A DNA stretch of 64,000 nt, from positions 5,982,501-6,046,500 of the forward strand of contig NC_009445.1 of assembly GCF_000026145.1 (NCBI RefSeq), written 5' to 3'. Below the pieces are notes generated by a model. The model had not been told where the DNA came from. It saw only the letters and a list, made by a program, of their open reading frames with translations, and ran no database searches. Made by a program: the position numbers and the translations under genes. Shown piece after piece: positions 34,830 through 42,600 of this stretch (position 1 is the stretch's first letter; every line of letters begins with the position of its first letter). Source of the DNA: Bradyrhizobium sp. ORS 278. GTDB lineage: Bacteria; Pseudomonadota; Alphaproteobacteria; Rhizobiales; Xanthobacteraceae.

Positions 34830-36349
34830 CCCCGCTGCATCCGCACCAGCCGCCGCATCAGAAACCCGACGCTTGCGCCTTCGTCATCTTCGGCGTGACC
34901 GGCGACCTCACGCATCGCCTGGTGCTGCCGTCGCTGTACAATCTCGCCGCCGGCAATCTGCTGCCGGATCGATTCTGCATCGTCGGCATCGCGCGTAAGG
35001 GCATGTCGAGCGATCAATTGCGCGTCAATCTGATGGAGGGATTGCGGAAATACGCGACCCGGCCGGTCGAGGACGAGATCGCGCAGCGCCTTCTGCAATG
35101 TGTGACGGCGATCGAGGCCGATCCGAAGGAGCCGGACAGTTTCGACGAGCTGAAGGAGCGGCTCGAAAAGCTCGAGACGGCAAGAGAGACACACGGCAAC
35201 CGGCTGTTCTACCTCGCGACCCCACCCGCCGCCTTCGCGCCGATCGCCCAGCAGCTCGGCCGCGTCGGGCTATTGAAGGAGGACGGCAAGGCGTGGCGCC
35301 GACTGGTGGTCGAGAAGCCGTTCGGCACCGATCTCGCCTCGGCCAAGAAGCTCAACGATCAATTGCTGGAGCTCGTCACCGAGCATCAGATTTACCGGAT
35401 CGATCATTATCTCGGCAAGGAGACAGTGCAGAACATCCTGGTGCTGCGCTTCGCCAACGGCATGTTCGAGCCGATCTGGAATCGTCATCACATTGACCAC
35501 GTGCAGATCACCGTTGAGGAGAAGCTCGGCGTCGGCACGCGCGGCAGCTTCTATGACGCCACCGGCGCGCTGCGCGACATGGTGCCGAACCATCTGTTCC
35601 AGCTGCTCTCGCTGGTGGCGATGGAGCCACCGGCGCGTTTCGACGCGCATACCGTTCGCTCCGAGAAGGCGGAGGTGCTCTCGGCCATCCAGCCGCTCAC
35701 GGAAAAGGAAGCGCTGCTGAACTCCGTGCGCGGTCAGTACAAGGCCGGCATCGTCGGCGACACCGAGGTGACGGGCTATCGCGAGACGAAGGATGTGAAT
35801 CCCGACAGCGCGACCGAGACCTATGCCGCGCTCAAACTGACTATCGACAATTGGCGCTGGGCCGGCGTGCCGTTCTATCTGCGCACCGGCAAGGCGCTCG
35901 GCGCCAAGCGCACCGAGGTCGCGATCAAGTTCCGGCAGGCGCCGTTCGCGATGTTCAGCTGCACGCCGATCGATACGCTGGCCGAGAACTATCTCGTTAT
36001 CGGCATCGAGCCCACCCAGAGCATCACCCTGCAGTTCAATACCAAGATCCCCGGGCCGACCATCCGCACCGACGGCGTGCAGATGAAGTTCAACTACAAG
36101 GACTATTTCCAGGCCGAGCCGGCCACCGGCTACGAGACGCTGATCTATGACTGCATGATCGGCGACAACATCCTGTTCCAGCGCGCCGACAGCGTCGAGG
36201 CCGGCTGGAAGGCGGTTGAGCCGTTCATCGAGGCCTGGAAGAAGGCCGGCCGCGACGGCCTGCACAGCTACGAGGCGGGCAGCGAGGGGCCCAAGGCTGC
36301 TGCCGACCTGCTCGCGCGCGACGGCCGCAGCTGGCGCAAGCTGGCCTGA
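34826..36349 (+). CDS. zwf: glucose-6-phosphate dehydrogenase, unusual substrate loop
   Basis: First enzyme of the oxidative pentose phosphate and Entner-Doudoroff routes: glucose 6-phosphate to 6-phosphogluconolactone. The product has 507 residues. The NADP loop is [18 protein letters not shown]. The usual signature has a lysine right after the arginine (GDLxxRK), but here that position is leucine, L32. The second signature, [12 protein letters not shown], is intact. A GTG start at 34826 overlaps the gnd stop codon. It is followed after four bases by the lactonase-gluconokinase fusion that would take its product. It could be a divergent paralogue with altered activity. Confidence 0.9.
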   Translation: MTPLHPHQPPHQKPDACAFVIFGVTGDLTHRLVLPSLYNLAAGNLLPDRFCIVGIARKGMSSDQLRVNLMEGLRKYATRPVEDEIAQRLLQCVTAIEADPKEPDSFDELKERLEKLETARETHGNRLFYLATPPAAFAPIAQQLGRVGLLKEDGKAWRRLVVEKPFGTDLASAKKLNDQLLELVTEHQIYRIDHYLGKETVQNILVLRFANGMFEPIWNRHHIDHVQITVEEKLGVGTRGSFYDATGALRDMVPNHLFQLLSLVAMEPPARFDAHTVRSEKAEVLSAIQPLTEKEALLNSVRGQYKAGIVGDTEVTGYRETKDVNPDSATETYAALKLTIDNWRWAGVPFYLRTGKALGAKRTEVAIKFRQAPFAMFSCTPIDTLAENYLVIGIEPTQSITLQFNTKIPGPTIRTDGVQMKFNYKDYFQAEPATGYETLIYDCMIGDNILFQRADSVEAGWKAVEPFIEAWKKAGRDGLHSYEAGSEGPKAAADLLARDGRSWRKLA

Positions 36350-36359
36350 GGCGATGGGC

Positions 36360-37607
36360 ATGCCCTCTCCCGAGCTGGTGCGCGTCGCCGACAAGGCGGC
36401 GATGGCGCAGGCCGCCGCCGATGTCCTGCTCGTACGCATCGCCGCCAATCCCGGCCGTGTCGCCATCTGCCTCACCGGCGGCTCCAGTCCGAAGCAGCTC
36501 TATGAGCTCTTGGCGACGGACGCCTATCGCGACCGCATTCCCTGGCCGCGCGTGCACTGGTTCATCGGCGATGAGCGTTTTGTTCCGCCCGGCGATCCGC
36601 TGCACAACATGACCATGGCGCGCCGCGCCTTCCTCGACGCCTGCGCGCCCGCGTCCAATATCCATCCGATCCCGACGGAGACGAGCAGTCCCGAGAGCAG
36701 CGCGGCGGCCTATGCGCGCGAGCTGATGGCATTCTACGGCGCGAACGTGCTCGATCCGGCGCGGCCGCTGTTCGATCTCGTGCTGCTCGGCATCGGGCCG
36801 GATGGCCACGTCGCCTCGCTGTTTCCAGGCTTTCCGGCGGTCGACGTCAGGGATCGCTGGGTGGTCGGCGTCGACAAGGCGCATGTCGCGCCGTTCGTGC
36901 CGCGGGTCAGCCTGACGCTGCCTGTGCTCGCCTCCTGTCGCACCATGTTGTTCGAGGTGGGCGGGGCGGACAAGCGGCCGATCCTGACGCGCGTTCTGGC
37001 CGGCGAAGACCTGCCGGCCAATCGCGCGCGGTCGAATGAGAGGACGACATTTCTCATCGATGATTCGGCGTGGCCGGGGCCATCGGCGACGCTCCCCCAC
37101 GCGCTGATCGTCATGGGCGTGTCGAGCTCGGGAAAGAGCACGGTCGGCCAGGCGCTGGGCCGGCGCCTCGGCTGGCGGTTCGAGGACGGCGACAACTTTC
37201 ATCCGCCCGCCAACGTCGCCAAGATGAGCGCGGGCCAGCCGCTGACCGACGAGGATCGCTGGCCCTGGCTGCGGGCGATCGCGGACGAGATCGCGCGCTG
37301 CCGCGCCAAGGGCGAGCGCATCATCATCGCCTGCTCGGCGCTCAAGAAGGCATACCGCAAAATCCTGGCCGGTGATCCCCATGACGTCCGCCTCATCTAT
37401 CTCGAAGGCGACCGCGAGCTGATCGGCGACCGCATGGGCCACCGCAAGGGCCATTTCATGCCGCCCGGGCTGCTCGACAGCCAGTTCGCGACCTTGGAAC
37501 CACCCGGCGCCGACGAGCATCCTATCAAGGTCTCGGTCAACGCGCCGGTCGAGCATATCGTCGACGACGTCCTGCAACAGCTTGCAATCGGTCGGGACCG
37601 TGCCTGA
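36360..37607 (+). CDS. bifunctional 6-phosphogluconolactonase / gluconokinase fusion
   Basis: One reading frame of 415 residues with two enzymes. Residues 1-235 or so form a DevB-type 6-phosphogluconolactonase: AICLTGGSSPKQLYELLA, WFIGDERFVPPGDPLHN and LVLLGIGPDGHVASLFPG. From about 245, a GntK-type gluconokinase follows, with P-loop LIVMGVSSSGKSTVGQA, EDGDNFHPPANVAKM and ACSALKKAYRKIL. Both halves yield 6-phosphogluconate, from the lactone or from gluconate. No stop, frameshift or separate ribosome-binding site lies at the junction; the first kinase strand begins upstream of the only in-frame ATG there. The ATG at 36360 is preferred (GAGG eight bases upstream); ATG at 36354 is an alternative. 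Confidence 0.88.
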   Translation: MPSPELVRVADKAAMAQAAADVLLVRIAANPGRVAICLTGGSSPKQLYELLATDAYRDRIPWPRVHWFIGDERFVPPGDPLHNMTMARRAFLDACAPASNIHPIPTETSSPESSAAAYARELMAFYGANVLDPARPLFDLVLLGIGPDGHVASLFPGFPAVDVRDRWVVGVDKAHVAPFVPRVSLTLPVLASCRTMLFEVGGADKRPILTRVLAGEDLPANRARSNERTTFLIDDSAWPGPSATLPHALIVMGVSSSGKSTVGQALGRRLGWRFEDGDNFHPPANVAKMSAGQPLTDEDRWPWLRAIADEIARCRAKGERIIIACSALKKAYRKILAGDPHDVRLIYLEGDRELIGDRMGHRKGHFMPPGLLDSQFATLEPPGADEHPIKVSVNAPVEHIVDDVLQQLAIGRDRA

Positions 37608-37625
37608 CCACGAATGGAAGGGCTC

Positions 37626-38438
37626 ATGACCCGCATCGCTCTCGTCGTGTCCGATGTCGACGGCACGCTGCTGACCAAGGACAAGGTCCTCACCGAGCGC
37701 GCGGCCAAGGCCGCGCGCGAGCTGCGCGAGGCCGGGATCGCCTTCACCATCACCTCGAGCCGCCCGGCGATCGGCATGGGTTTCCTGATCGCGCCGTTGC
37801 AGATCGATCTGCCGGTCGGTCCCTTCAATGGCAGCTCGATCGTCAGTCCCGAAATGCGGCCGCTCGAGCAGAGCCTGATTCCGGCGGACGCCGCCGAGCG
37901 CTCGGTTGACCTGCTGCATCAGCGCGGCATCGACATCTGGCTGTTCACCGCCGACGCCTGGCTGACGCGCAATCCGGACGGCGACTATGTGCCGAACGAG
38001 CAGCGCGCCATCCGCGCCGACCCCACCATCATCGGCGATTTCGCGCCCTATCTGTCGAGCGCCTGCAAGATCGTCGGCGCCAGCCGCGACTTCGATCTGC
38101 TCGCCCGCTGCGAAGCCGAGATGCGCGAACTGCTGGGCAGCGAGGCCACCGCGGTCCGCTCGCAGAGCTACTATCTCGACATCACCCCGCCCGGCCGCAA
38201 CAAGGGCACCTTCGTCACCGCGATGGCGCGGCGGCTCGGAATTGCCCTGGACCAGGTGGCGACCATCGGCGACATGCACAATGACGTCGCCATGTTCGAG
38301 GTGAGCGGCCTGTCGATCGCGATGGGCAATGCCAGCGACGACGTGAAAAGCAAGGCGAGGCGCGTTACGACCTCCAACCAGGACGAGGGCTTTGCCAACG
38401 CCATGGAGATGATCCTCGCCGAGAACGCGCAGGGCTAG
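37626..38438 (+). CDS. HAD-superfamily phosphatase, Cof type
   Basis: A 270-residue hydrolase of the haloacid dehalogenase superfamily, Cof/IIB subfamily. Motif I is VVSDVDGTLLTKD (nucleophile Asp), motif II is ITSSRPAIGM, and the late motifs are RNKGTFVTAMARRLGI and TIGDMHNDVAMFEV. Such enzymes usually dephosphorylate sugar phosphates; the substrate is unknown. The start at 37626 (MTRIALVVSDVD) has GGAAG nearby; the ATG at 37614 has none. It follows the lactonase-kinase gene by 18 bases and is the last gene of the operon, convergent with the GH15 gene. Confidence 0.85.
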   Translation: MTRIALVVSDVDGTLLTKDKVLTERAAKAARELREAGIAFTITSSRPAIGMGFLIAPLQIDLPVGPFNGSSIVSPEMRPLEQSLIPADAAERSVDLLHQRGIDIWLFTADAWLTRNPDGDYVPNEQRAIRADPTIIGDFAPYLSSACKIVGASRDFDLLARCEAEMRELLGSEATAVRSQSYYLDITPPGRNKGTFVTAMARRLGIALDQVATIGDMHNDVAMFEVSGLSIAMGNASDDVKSKARRVTTSNQDEGFANAMEMILAENAQG

Positions 38439-38447
38439 CGCTCGGAG

Positions 38448-40259
38448 TCACGCATCCGAGCGCTGCTTGGCGGGCTTGTCGCACGTCCTTTTGGCGCCGC
38501 TGAGATTCTGCGCCGTGTTGACCAAGGCGATATGCGTCAGCGCCTGCGGAAAGTTGCCGGTCTGCCGTCGCGCATCGATGTCGTATTCCTCGGACAGCAA
38601 TCCGACATCGTTCGCGATCTTGACCACGCGCTGGAACAGCGTCTCGGCCTTCGCGACGTCGCCCGACAGCACATGCGCATCAGCCAGCCACAGGGTACAG
38701 GCCAGGAAGGCGCCCTCGATCGGCTGCTGCTCCTGCGACGAGACCTCGCGCGGATCGTGCCTGAGCACAAAACCGTCGCGCATCAGGTGCTGCTCGATCG
38801 CTGCGATGGTGCCGCGAATACGCGGATCGGAGCTGGGCAGGAAGCCGACCGCCGGCAGCAACAGAAGGCTCGCATCGAGCAGCTTGGAGCCATAGGACTC
38901 GACGAAGCTGCCGATCTCCGCGTCGTACCCCTTCTCGCAGATGTCGCAATGGATCGTCTCGCGCAGCCGCCGCCAGCGCTCGAGCGGCGCCTCCAGGCCA
39001 AAGCGCTCGGCGCTCTTGATGGCGCGGTCGAACGCGACCCAGGTCATCACCTTGGAGAACACATAGTGTCGGCCGTCGCCGCGGCGCTCCCAGATGCCGT
39101 GGTCCGGCTTGTCCCAGACATCGGTGAGATGATCGACCACCGCACGTTCGAGGGCCCAGGTGCCGTCATTCAGTTTCAGCCTGGTCATGCGCGCCTGGTG
39201 GAACGCATCGATCAGCTCGCCAAAGACGTCGAGCTGCAGCTGCGCATGCGCCGCGTTGCCGATGCGGACCGGCTGCGAGCCCTCGTAGCCCGGCAGCCAT
39301 TCCGCTTCCCATTCGGTCAGGCGGCGCTGGCCCATGATGCCGTACATGATCTGCATGTGGGCCGGCGCGCCGGCAGCCGCGCGCAACAGCCAATTGTGCC
39401 AAGCCAGCGCTTCCTCGGTGTAGCCGGAGTTCATCAGGGCCAGCAGCGTGAAGGTCGCGTCGCGCAGCCAGCAGAACCGATAGTCCCAATTGCGCCAGCC
39501 GCCGAGCTTCTCCGGCAGCGACGTCGTCGGCGCGGCGACGATGCCGCCGGTCGGGCCGTAGGTCAGCGCCTTCAGCGTGACGAGCGAGCGCATGACGAGA
39601 TCGCGATGGTCGCCTTGATAAGTGCAGCGGCGCGACCAGTCCGACCAGAACGCCTCGGTATCGCGAAGCGCCTGCCCGTAGTCGATCGGCTTGGGAGGTG
39701 GCAGATGCGATGCGCCATAGGTCAGCACGAACGGCACGGTCTCGCCGGCGGCGACCTCGAATTCGGCGACCGTCGTCATATCCTCGCCGTGGGTCTCGAC
39801 CGGCGTGTGCAGCACCGCCATGTCCGGCCCGCACACGGCGAGCAGCGCGGAGCGGTCCTCGGAGCGCCGGACCCAGGGGATCTCGACACCGAAGCCGAAG
39901 CGGATGATCATGTCCATGCGCATGGCGACCCTCCCGGACACGCCGCGCACCAGCCGGACGACGTCGGAGGCTCTGCCGCGGGGCGGCATGAAGTCGATCA
40001 GCTCGACTGTGCCCTCCGCGGTTTCGAAGCGCGTCTCGAGAATGAGGCTGTCGCCACGATAGCGGCGCGAGGTGATGGTCACCTCGTCGCGCGGTGCGAT
40101 CAGCCAGCGGCCGTGGCTGTGATCACCGAGCAGCGCCGCGAAACAGGCGTCGGAATCGAACGCCGGCCAGCACAGCCAGTCGATCGACCCGTTGCGGCTC
40201 ACCAGCGCCGCCGTCTCGCAATCACCAATCAGCGCGTAGTCTTCGATCCTGCAGGACAT
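38448..40259 (-). CDS. glycoside hydrolase family 15 protein
   Basis: A GH15 glucoamylase/trehalase-type enzyme of 603 residues that would release glucose from alpha-glucosides. It starts MSCRIEDYALIGDCETAALV, the usual N-terminus of these bacterial proteins, followed by NGSIDWLCWPAFDSDACFAA. The (alpha/alpha)6 barrel contains GGWRNWDYRFCWLRDATFTL, and a late segment EQQPIEGAFLACTLW. There is no signal peptide, so it acts in the cytoplasm. The ATG at 40259 has a GGGATGTGGA site; a TTG six codons upstream is less likely. It follows malQ by 44 bases and is probably in one operon with it. Substrate could be maltodextrin or trehalose. Confidence 0.92.
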   Translation of the reverse strand: MSCRIEDYALIGDCETAALVSRNGSIDWLCWPAFDSDACFAALLGDHSHGRWLIAPRDEVTITSRRYRGDSLILETRFETAEGTVELIDFMPPRGRASDVVRLVRGVSGRVAMRMDMIIRFGFGVEIPWVRRSEDRSALLAVCGPDMAVLHTPVETHGEDMTTVAEFEVAAGETVPFVLTYGASHLPPPKPIDYGQALRDTEAFWSDWSRRCTYQGDHRDLVMRSLVTLKALTYGPTGGIVAAPTTSLPEKLGGWRNWDYRFCWLRDATFTLLALMNSGYTEEALAWHNWLLRAAAGAPAHMQIMYGIMGQRRLTEWEAEWLPGYEGSQPVRIGNAAHAQLQLDVFGELIDAFHQARMTRLKLNDGTWALERAVVDHLTDVWDKPDHGIWERRGDGRHYVFSKVMTWVAFDRAIKSAERFGLEAPLERWRRLRETIHCDICEKGYDAEIGSFVESYGSKLLDASLLLLPAVGFLPSSDPRIRGTIAAIEQHLMRDGFVLRHDPREVSSQEQQPIEGAFLACTLWLADAHVLSGDVAKAETLFQRVVKIANDVGLLSEEYDIDARRQTGNFPQALTHIALVNTAQNLSGAKRTCDKPAKQRSDA

Positions 40260-40303
40260 TCCACATCCCGTGTGCAAATGCCCCCCGCCGAATTCCCCGC
40301 TGC

Positions 40304-42256
40304 TTAAACGCTGGCCGGGCTGATCCGTTCAGCGGTTGCGGCCTTGAGCGCGTCGACGCCCACGGCACCGGTGATGTCCTCCAGGTCGATCGGCATCTTG
40401 CGACGCCAGTTCGGATGCTCGTCGATGGTGCCTGGGATATTCGGCTGATCGACGACGCCGAGCAGATCCTCCAGCGAGATCGCCAGCAGCCGCGACCGCG
40501 TCCGCGACAGGAAGCCGATCGCGGAGTGAACGTCGTTGTTGTGGATCCCGTTGTGGCGGAGCACCTCGTCCCACAGCCCGAGCGCATGCCAGCGATCCTG
40601 GTCGGTCTCGCCGGGATCGATGTCCAGCCCGCGCTTGGTCTTGAGGTCGCCGAACGAGCGCCAGCCGGCATAGGTGGAGAGATCGTGGGTGTTCAGCGTG
40701 ACCAGCGCGTTCGGCGGATAGTAGTCGACGTCCCGGAAGCGGCCGTTGTCGTCACGCTCGAAGATCATGACCTTGTAGGACCACAGTCCCCAATCGGCCA
40801 TCTGCTCGCGGAACCCCTCCGGCACCGTGCCGAGATCCTCGCCGATGACGATGCACTGGCTGGCGACGCTCTCCATCGCGGTGGCGGCGAGCAGCGCGTC
40901 GAACGGCATCTGCACATAGGCGCCCTGCTTGGCCGGAAAACCATGCGGCACCAGATAGAGCCGCTTCAGCCCGAGCACATGATCGAGCCGGATCGCGCCG
41001 GCATGGCGCATCGAGGCACGGATCATCTCTCTGAAGGGCTCAAAATTCCTGAGCTCGAGCCCAGGTGCATTGAAGCCGGCCAAGCCCCAATTCTGCCCGA
41101 CCGTATTCAGCGGATCCGGCGGCGCACCGACCGACAGGGTGCGCGAGATTGCGCCCTGCTCGTTCCAGGCATCGAAACCGTCGGATTGAACGCCGACGGC
41201 AACGTCGAGATACAGGCCGACCTTCATGCCCAGGCGATGGGCAAGATCCTTGCAACGGCGCAGTTGCCGCTCGGCCAGCCACTGCACATAGGCAACGAAA
41301 TCCGCCTCGCGCGCATCCGGGCCGTTGAGCAGCGCCGCGCAGCGCGCCGCATCCGGCTGCCGCCACCCCTCGGGCCACTCCCACCAAGGCTTCTGAAAGC
41401 GATGCCGCAGCACCTCGAAACAGGTGAAGCGCGCCAGAAGATCGCCGCGCTCGGCGCGGTAGGCCTTGAACTCGGCCGCATCGGCAGCGTCGGGCGCGGC
41501 CATGAACGCATCGAAGGCCGCGCGCAGCGCCGGCCATTTCAACGCCGCCACGCCCTTGTAGTCGACCAGTTCGGCCTGCCGCAGCGGCTCCAGCACCTTG
41601 CTATGGGGCCCGTCGGCAAAGCCCGGCGCCTGCTCGACGTCGACATAGAGCGCATTGAGGAACAGCCGGCTGTTCGGCGCATAGGGGCTGAAATCGCCGG
41701 GACGATCGTCGAACAGCGCATGCAGCGGGTTGAGGCCGACGCCATCGGCGCCGAGCTTGGCGCAGGTCTCGATGAGGTTGGCGAGGTCGGTGAAGTCGCC
41801 CATCCCCCAGTTGCGGCGCGATTTGATGCCATAGAGCTGCACGGCCAGCAGCCAGACGCGATCGAAATCGCCCGAAAACGCCTTGTCGGGTGCGACCAGC
41901 AGCGGCAACTCCTCGCGGCATGACGACGCATCCAGGAGCTCGACGCGATAGCTGCCGGCGGGAAGATCCACCGGCCATTCGATGAACGCCTCACCCGTCT
42001 CGCCGCGCGCGACGGCGATATCGCCGCGCCTGACCGTCCACTGGACCGGCAACTTGGCCGCATCGCTCAGCCGGCTTCGCGTCGGCTGGGCCGGCCGAAT
42101 CACGATCGCGCCGCTGAGCAGCCGATGCGGCGTCGGCCTGGGAAAGGCCTCGACGATGATCTTGAGGGCGGCCTCGTCGGTGACGCGGCGATTGCCCTGA
42201 CCGTCATAGAATTCTGTCAGGATTCCGAGACTGTGAGCTTGGCTGTAGAGATCCAT
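40304..42256 (-). CDS. malQ: 4-alpha-glucanotransferase
   Basis: Amylomaltase of 650 residues that moves alpha-1,4-glucan units between chains. It starts MDLYSQAHSLGILTEFYDGQ. The GH77 catalytic motifs are GAIRLDHVLGLKRLYLVP (nucleophile Asp), VIGEDLGTVPEGFREQ (acid/base Glu) and TLNTHDLSTYAGWRSF. An N-terminal domain of about 150 residues precedes the barrel. The frame stays open upstream of 42256, but only the given ATG marks the start of recognisable sequence. It is preceded by an exact EcfG promoter and is divergent from the treS operon. Confidence 0.92.
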   Translation of the reverse strand: MDLYSQAHSLGILTEFYDGQGNRRVTDEAALKIIVEAFPRPTPHRLLSGAIVIRPAQPTRSRLSDAAKLPVQWTVRRGDIAVARGETGEAFIEWPVDLPAGSYRVELLDASSCREELPLLVAPDKAFSGDFDRVWLLAVQLYGIKSRRNWGMGDFTDLANLIETCAKLGADGVGLNPLHALFDDRPGDFSPYAPNSRLFLNALYVDVEQAPGFADGPHSKVLEPLRQAELVDYKGVAALKWPALRAAFDAFMAAPDAADAAEFKAYRAERGDLLARFTCFEVLRHRFQKPWWEWPEGWRQPDAARCAALLNGPDAREADFVAYVQWLAERQLRRCKDLAHRLGMKVGLYLDVAVGVQSDGFDAWNEQGAISRTLSVGAPPDPLNTVGQNWGLAGFNAPGLELRNFEPFREMIRASMRHAGAIRLDHVLGLKRLYLVPHGFPAKQGAYVQMPFDALLAATAMESVASQCIVIGEDLGTVPEGFREQMADWGLWSYKVMIFERDDNGRFRDVDYYPPNALVTLNTHDLSTYAGWRSFGDLKTKRGLDIDPGETDQDRWHALGLWDEVLRHNGIHNNDVHSAIGFLSRTRSRLLAISLEDLLGVVDQPNIPGTIDEHPNWRRKMPIDLEDITGAVGVDALKAATAERISPASV

Positions 42257-42600
42257 TCGACACGCGTTCTGACGTCGCGAGGGTCGCACGTCGTGAAATT
42301 GTTGTGGGACGGCAAGAGGATAGGCCCCTAACGCGCCGCGCTGGCCCTCGTTCCCTGGGGAACAAAAACCCGGACTGCGGCTTTGTATCGGGTGGTTCCG
42401 GTTCCTAGCGAACCGGGACACGGTTTTCTTGTCAATGGCATCACCGTGAACAAATTTCCGCACACGTTCGAGAGCGTCGCGATCCCCGGCGCTTTCTCCC
42501 CTATTCTGCCCTCTTTTGAGGAGAGCCGCATCTGGCCGGCGCTCGCGCGCCTCCGACCACAGCCGATCCCTTGTTGTTCTCTCTTCGGTGTGAGGGCCTC
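42257..42600. other. divergent regulatory region between malQ and treS
   Basis: Contains an exact EcfG promoter for malQ (42330-42354). Next to it, at 42350-42363, is an inverted repeat GTTCCC-TG-GGGAAC, so a GGAAC box faces each way. On the treS side, GGAAC (42359-42363) is followed after 17 bases by CTTT, which matches only two of four positions of the -10 box. GTTCCGGTTCC at 42395-42405 adds two more GGAAC boxes on the minus strand without a proper -10. Confidence 0.55.
42330..42354 (-). promoter_or_regulatory. EcfG-type general stress promoter of malQ
   Basis: On the minus strand, GGAAC at 42354-42350, a spacer of 16 bases, then CGTT at 42333-42330. This is an exact match to the EcfG consensus. 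The start of transcription would be near 42323 and the leader about 65 bases. Confidence 0.75.

Noticed and set aside
36216..36359. Upstream extension of the lactonase-gluconokinase frame into zwf
   Set aside because: The added residues are Arg/Ala-rich out-of-frame zwf sequence. The lactonase domain begins at the ATG near 36360, which also has a suitable ribosome-binding site.
42359..42384. EcfG promoter for treS (GGAAC-N17-CTTT)
   Set aside because: Only two of four positions of the -10 box match, so I do not list it as a promoter. It is kept as part of the inverted-repeat observation.
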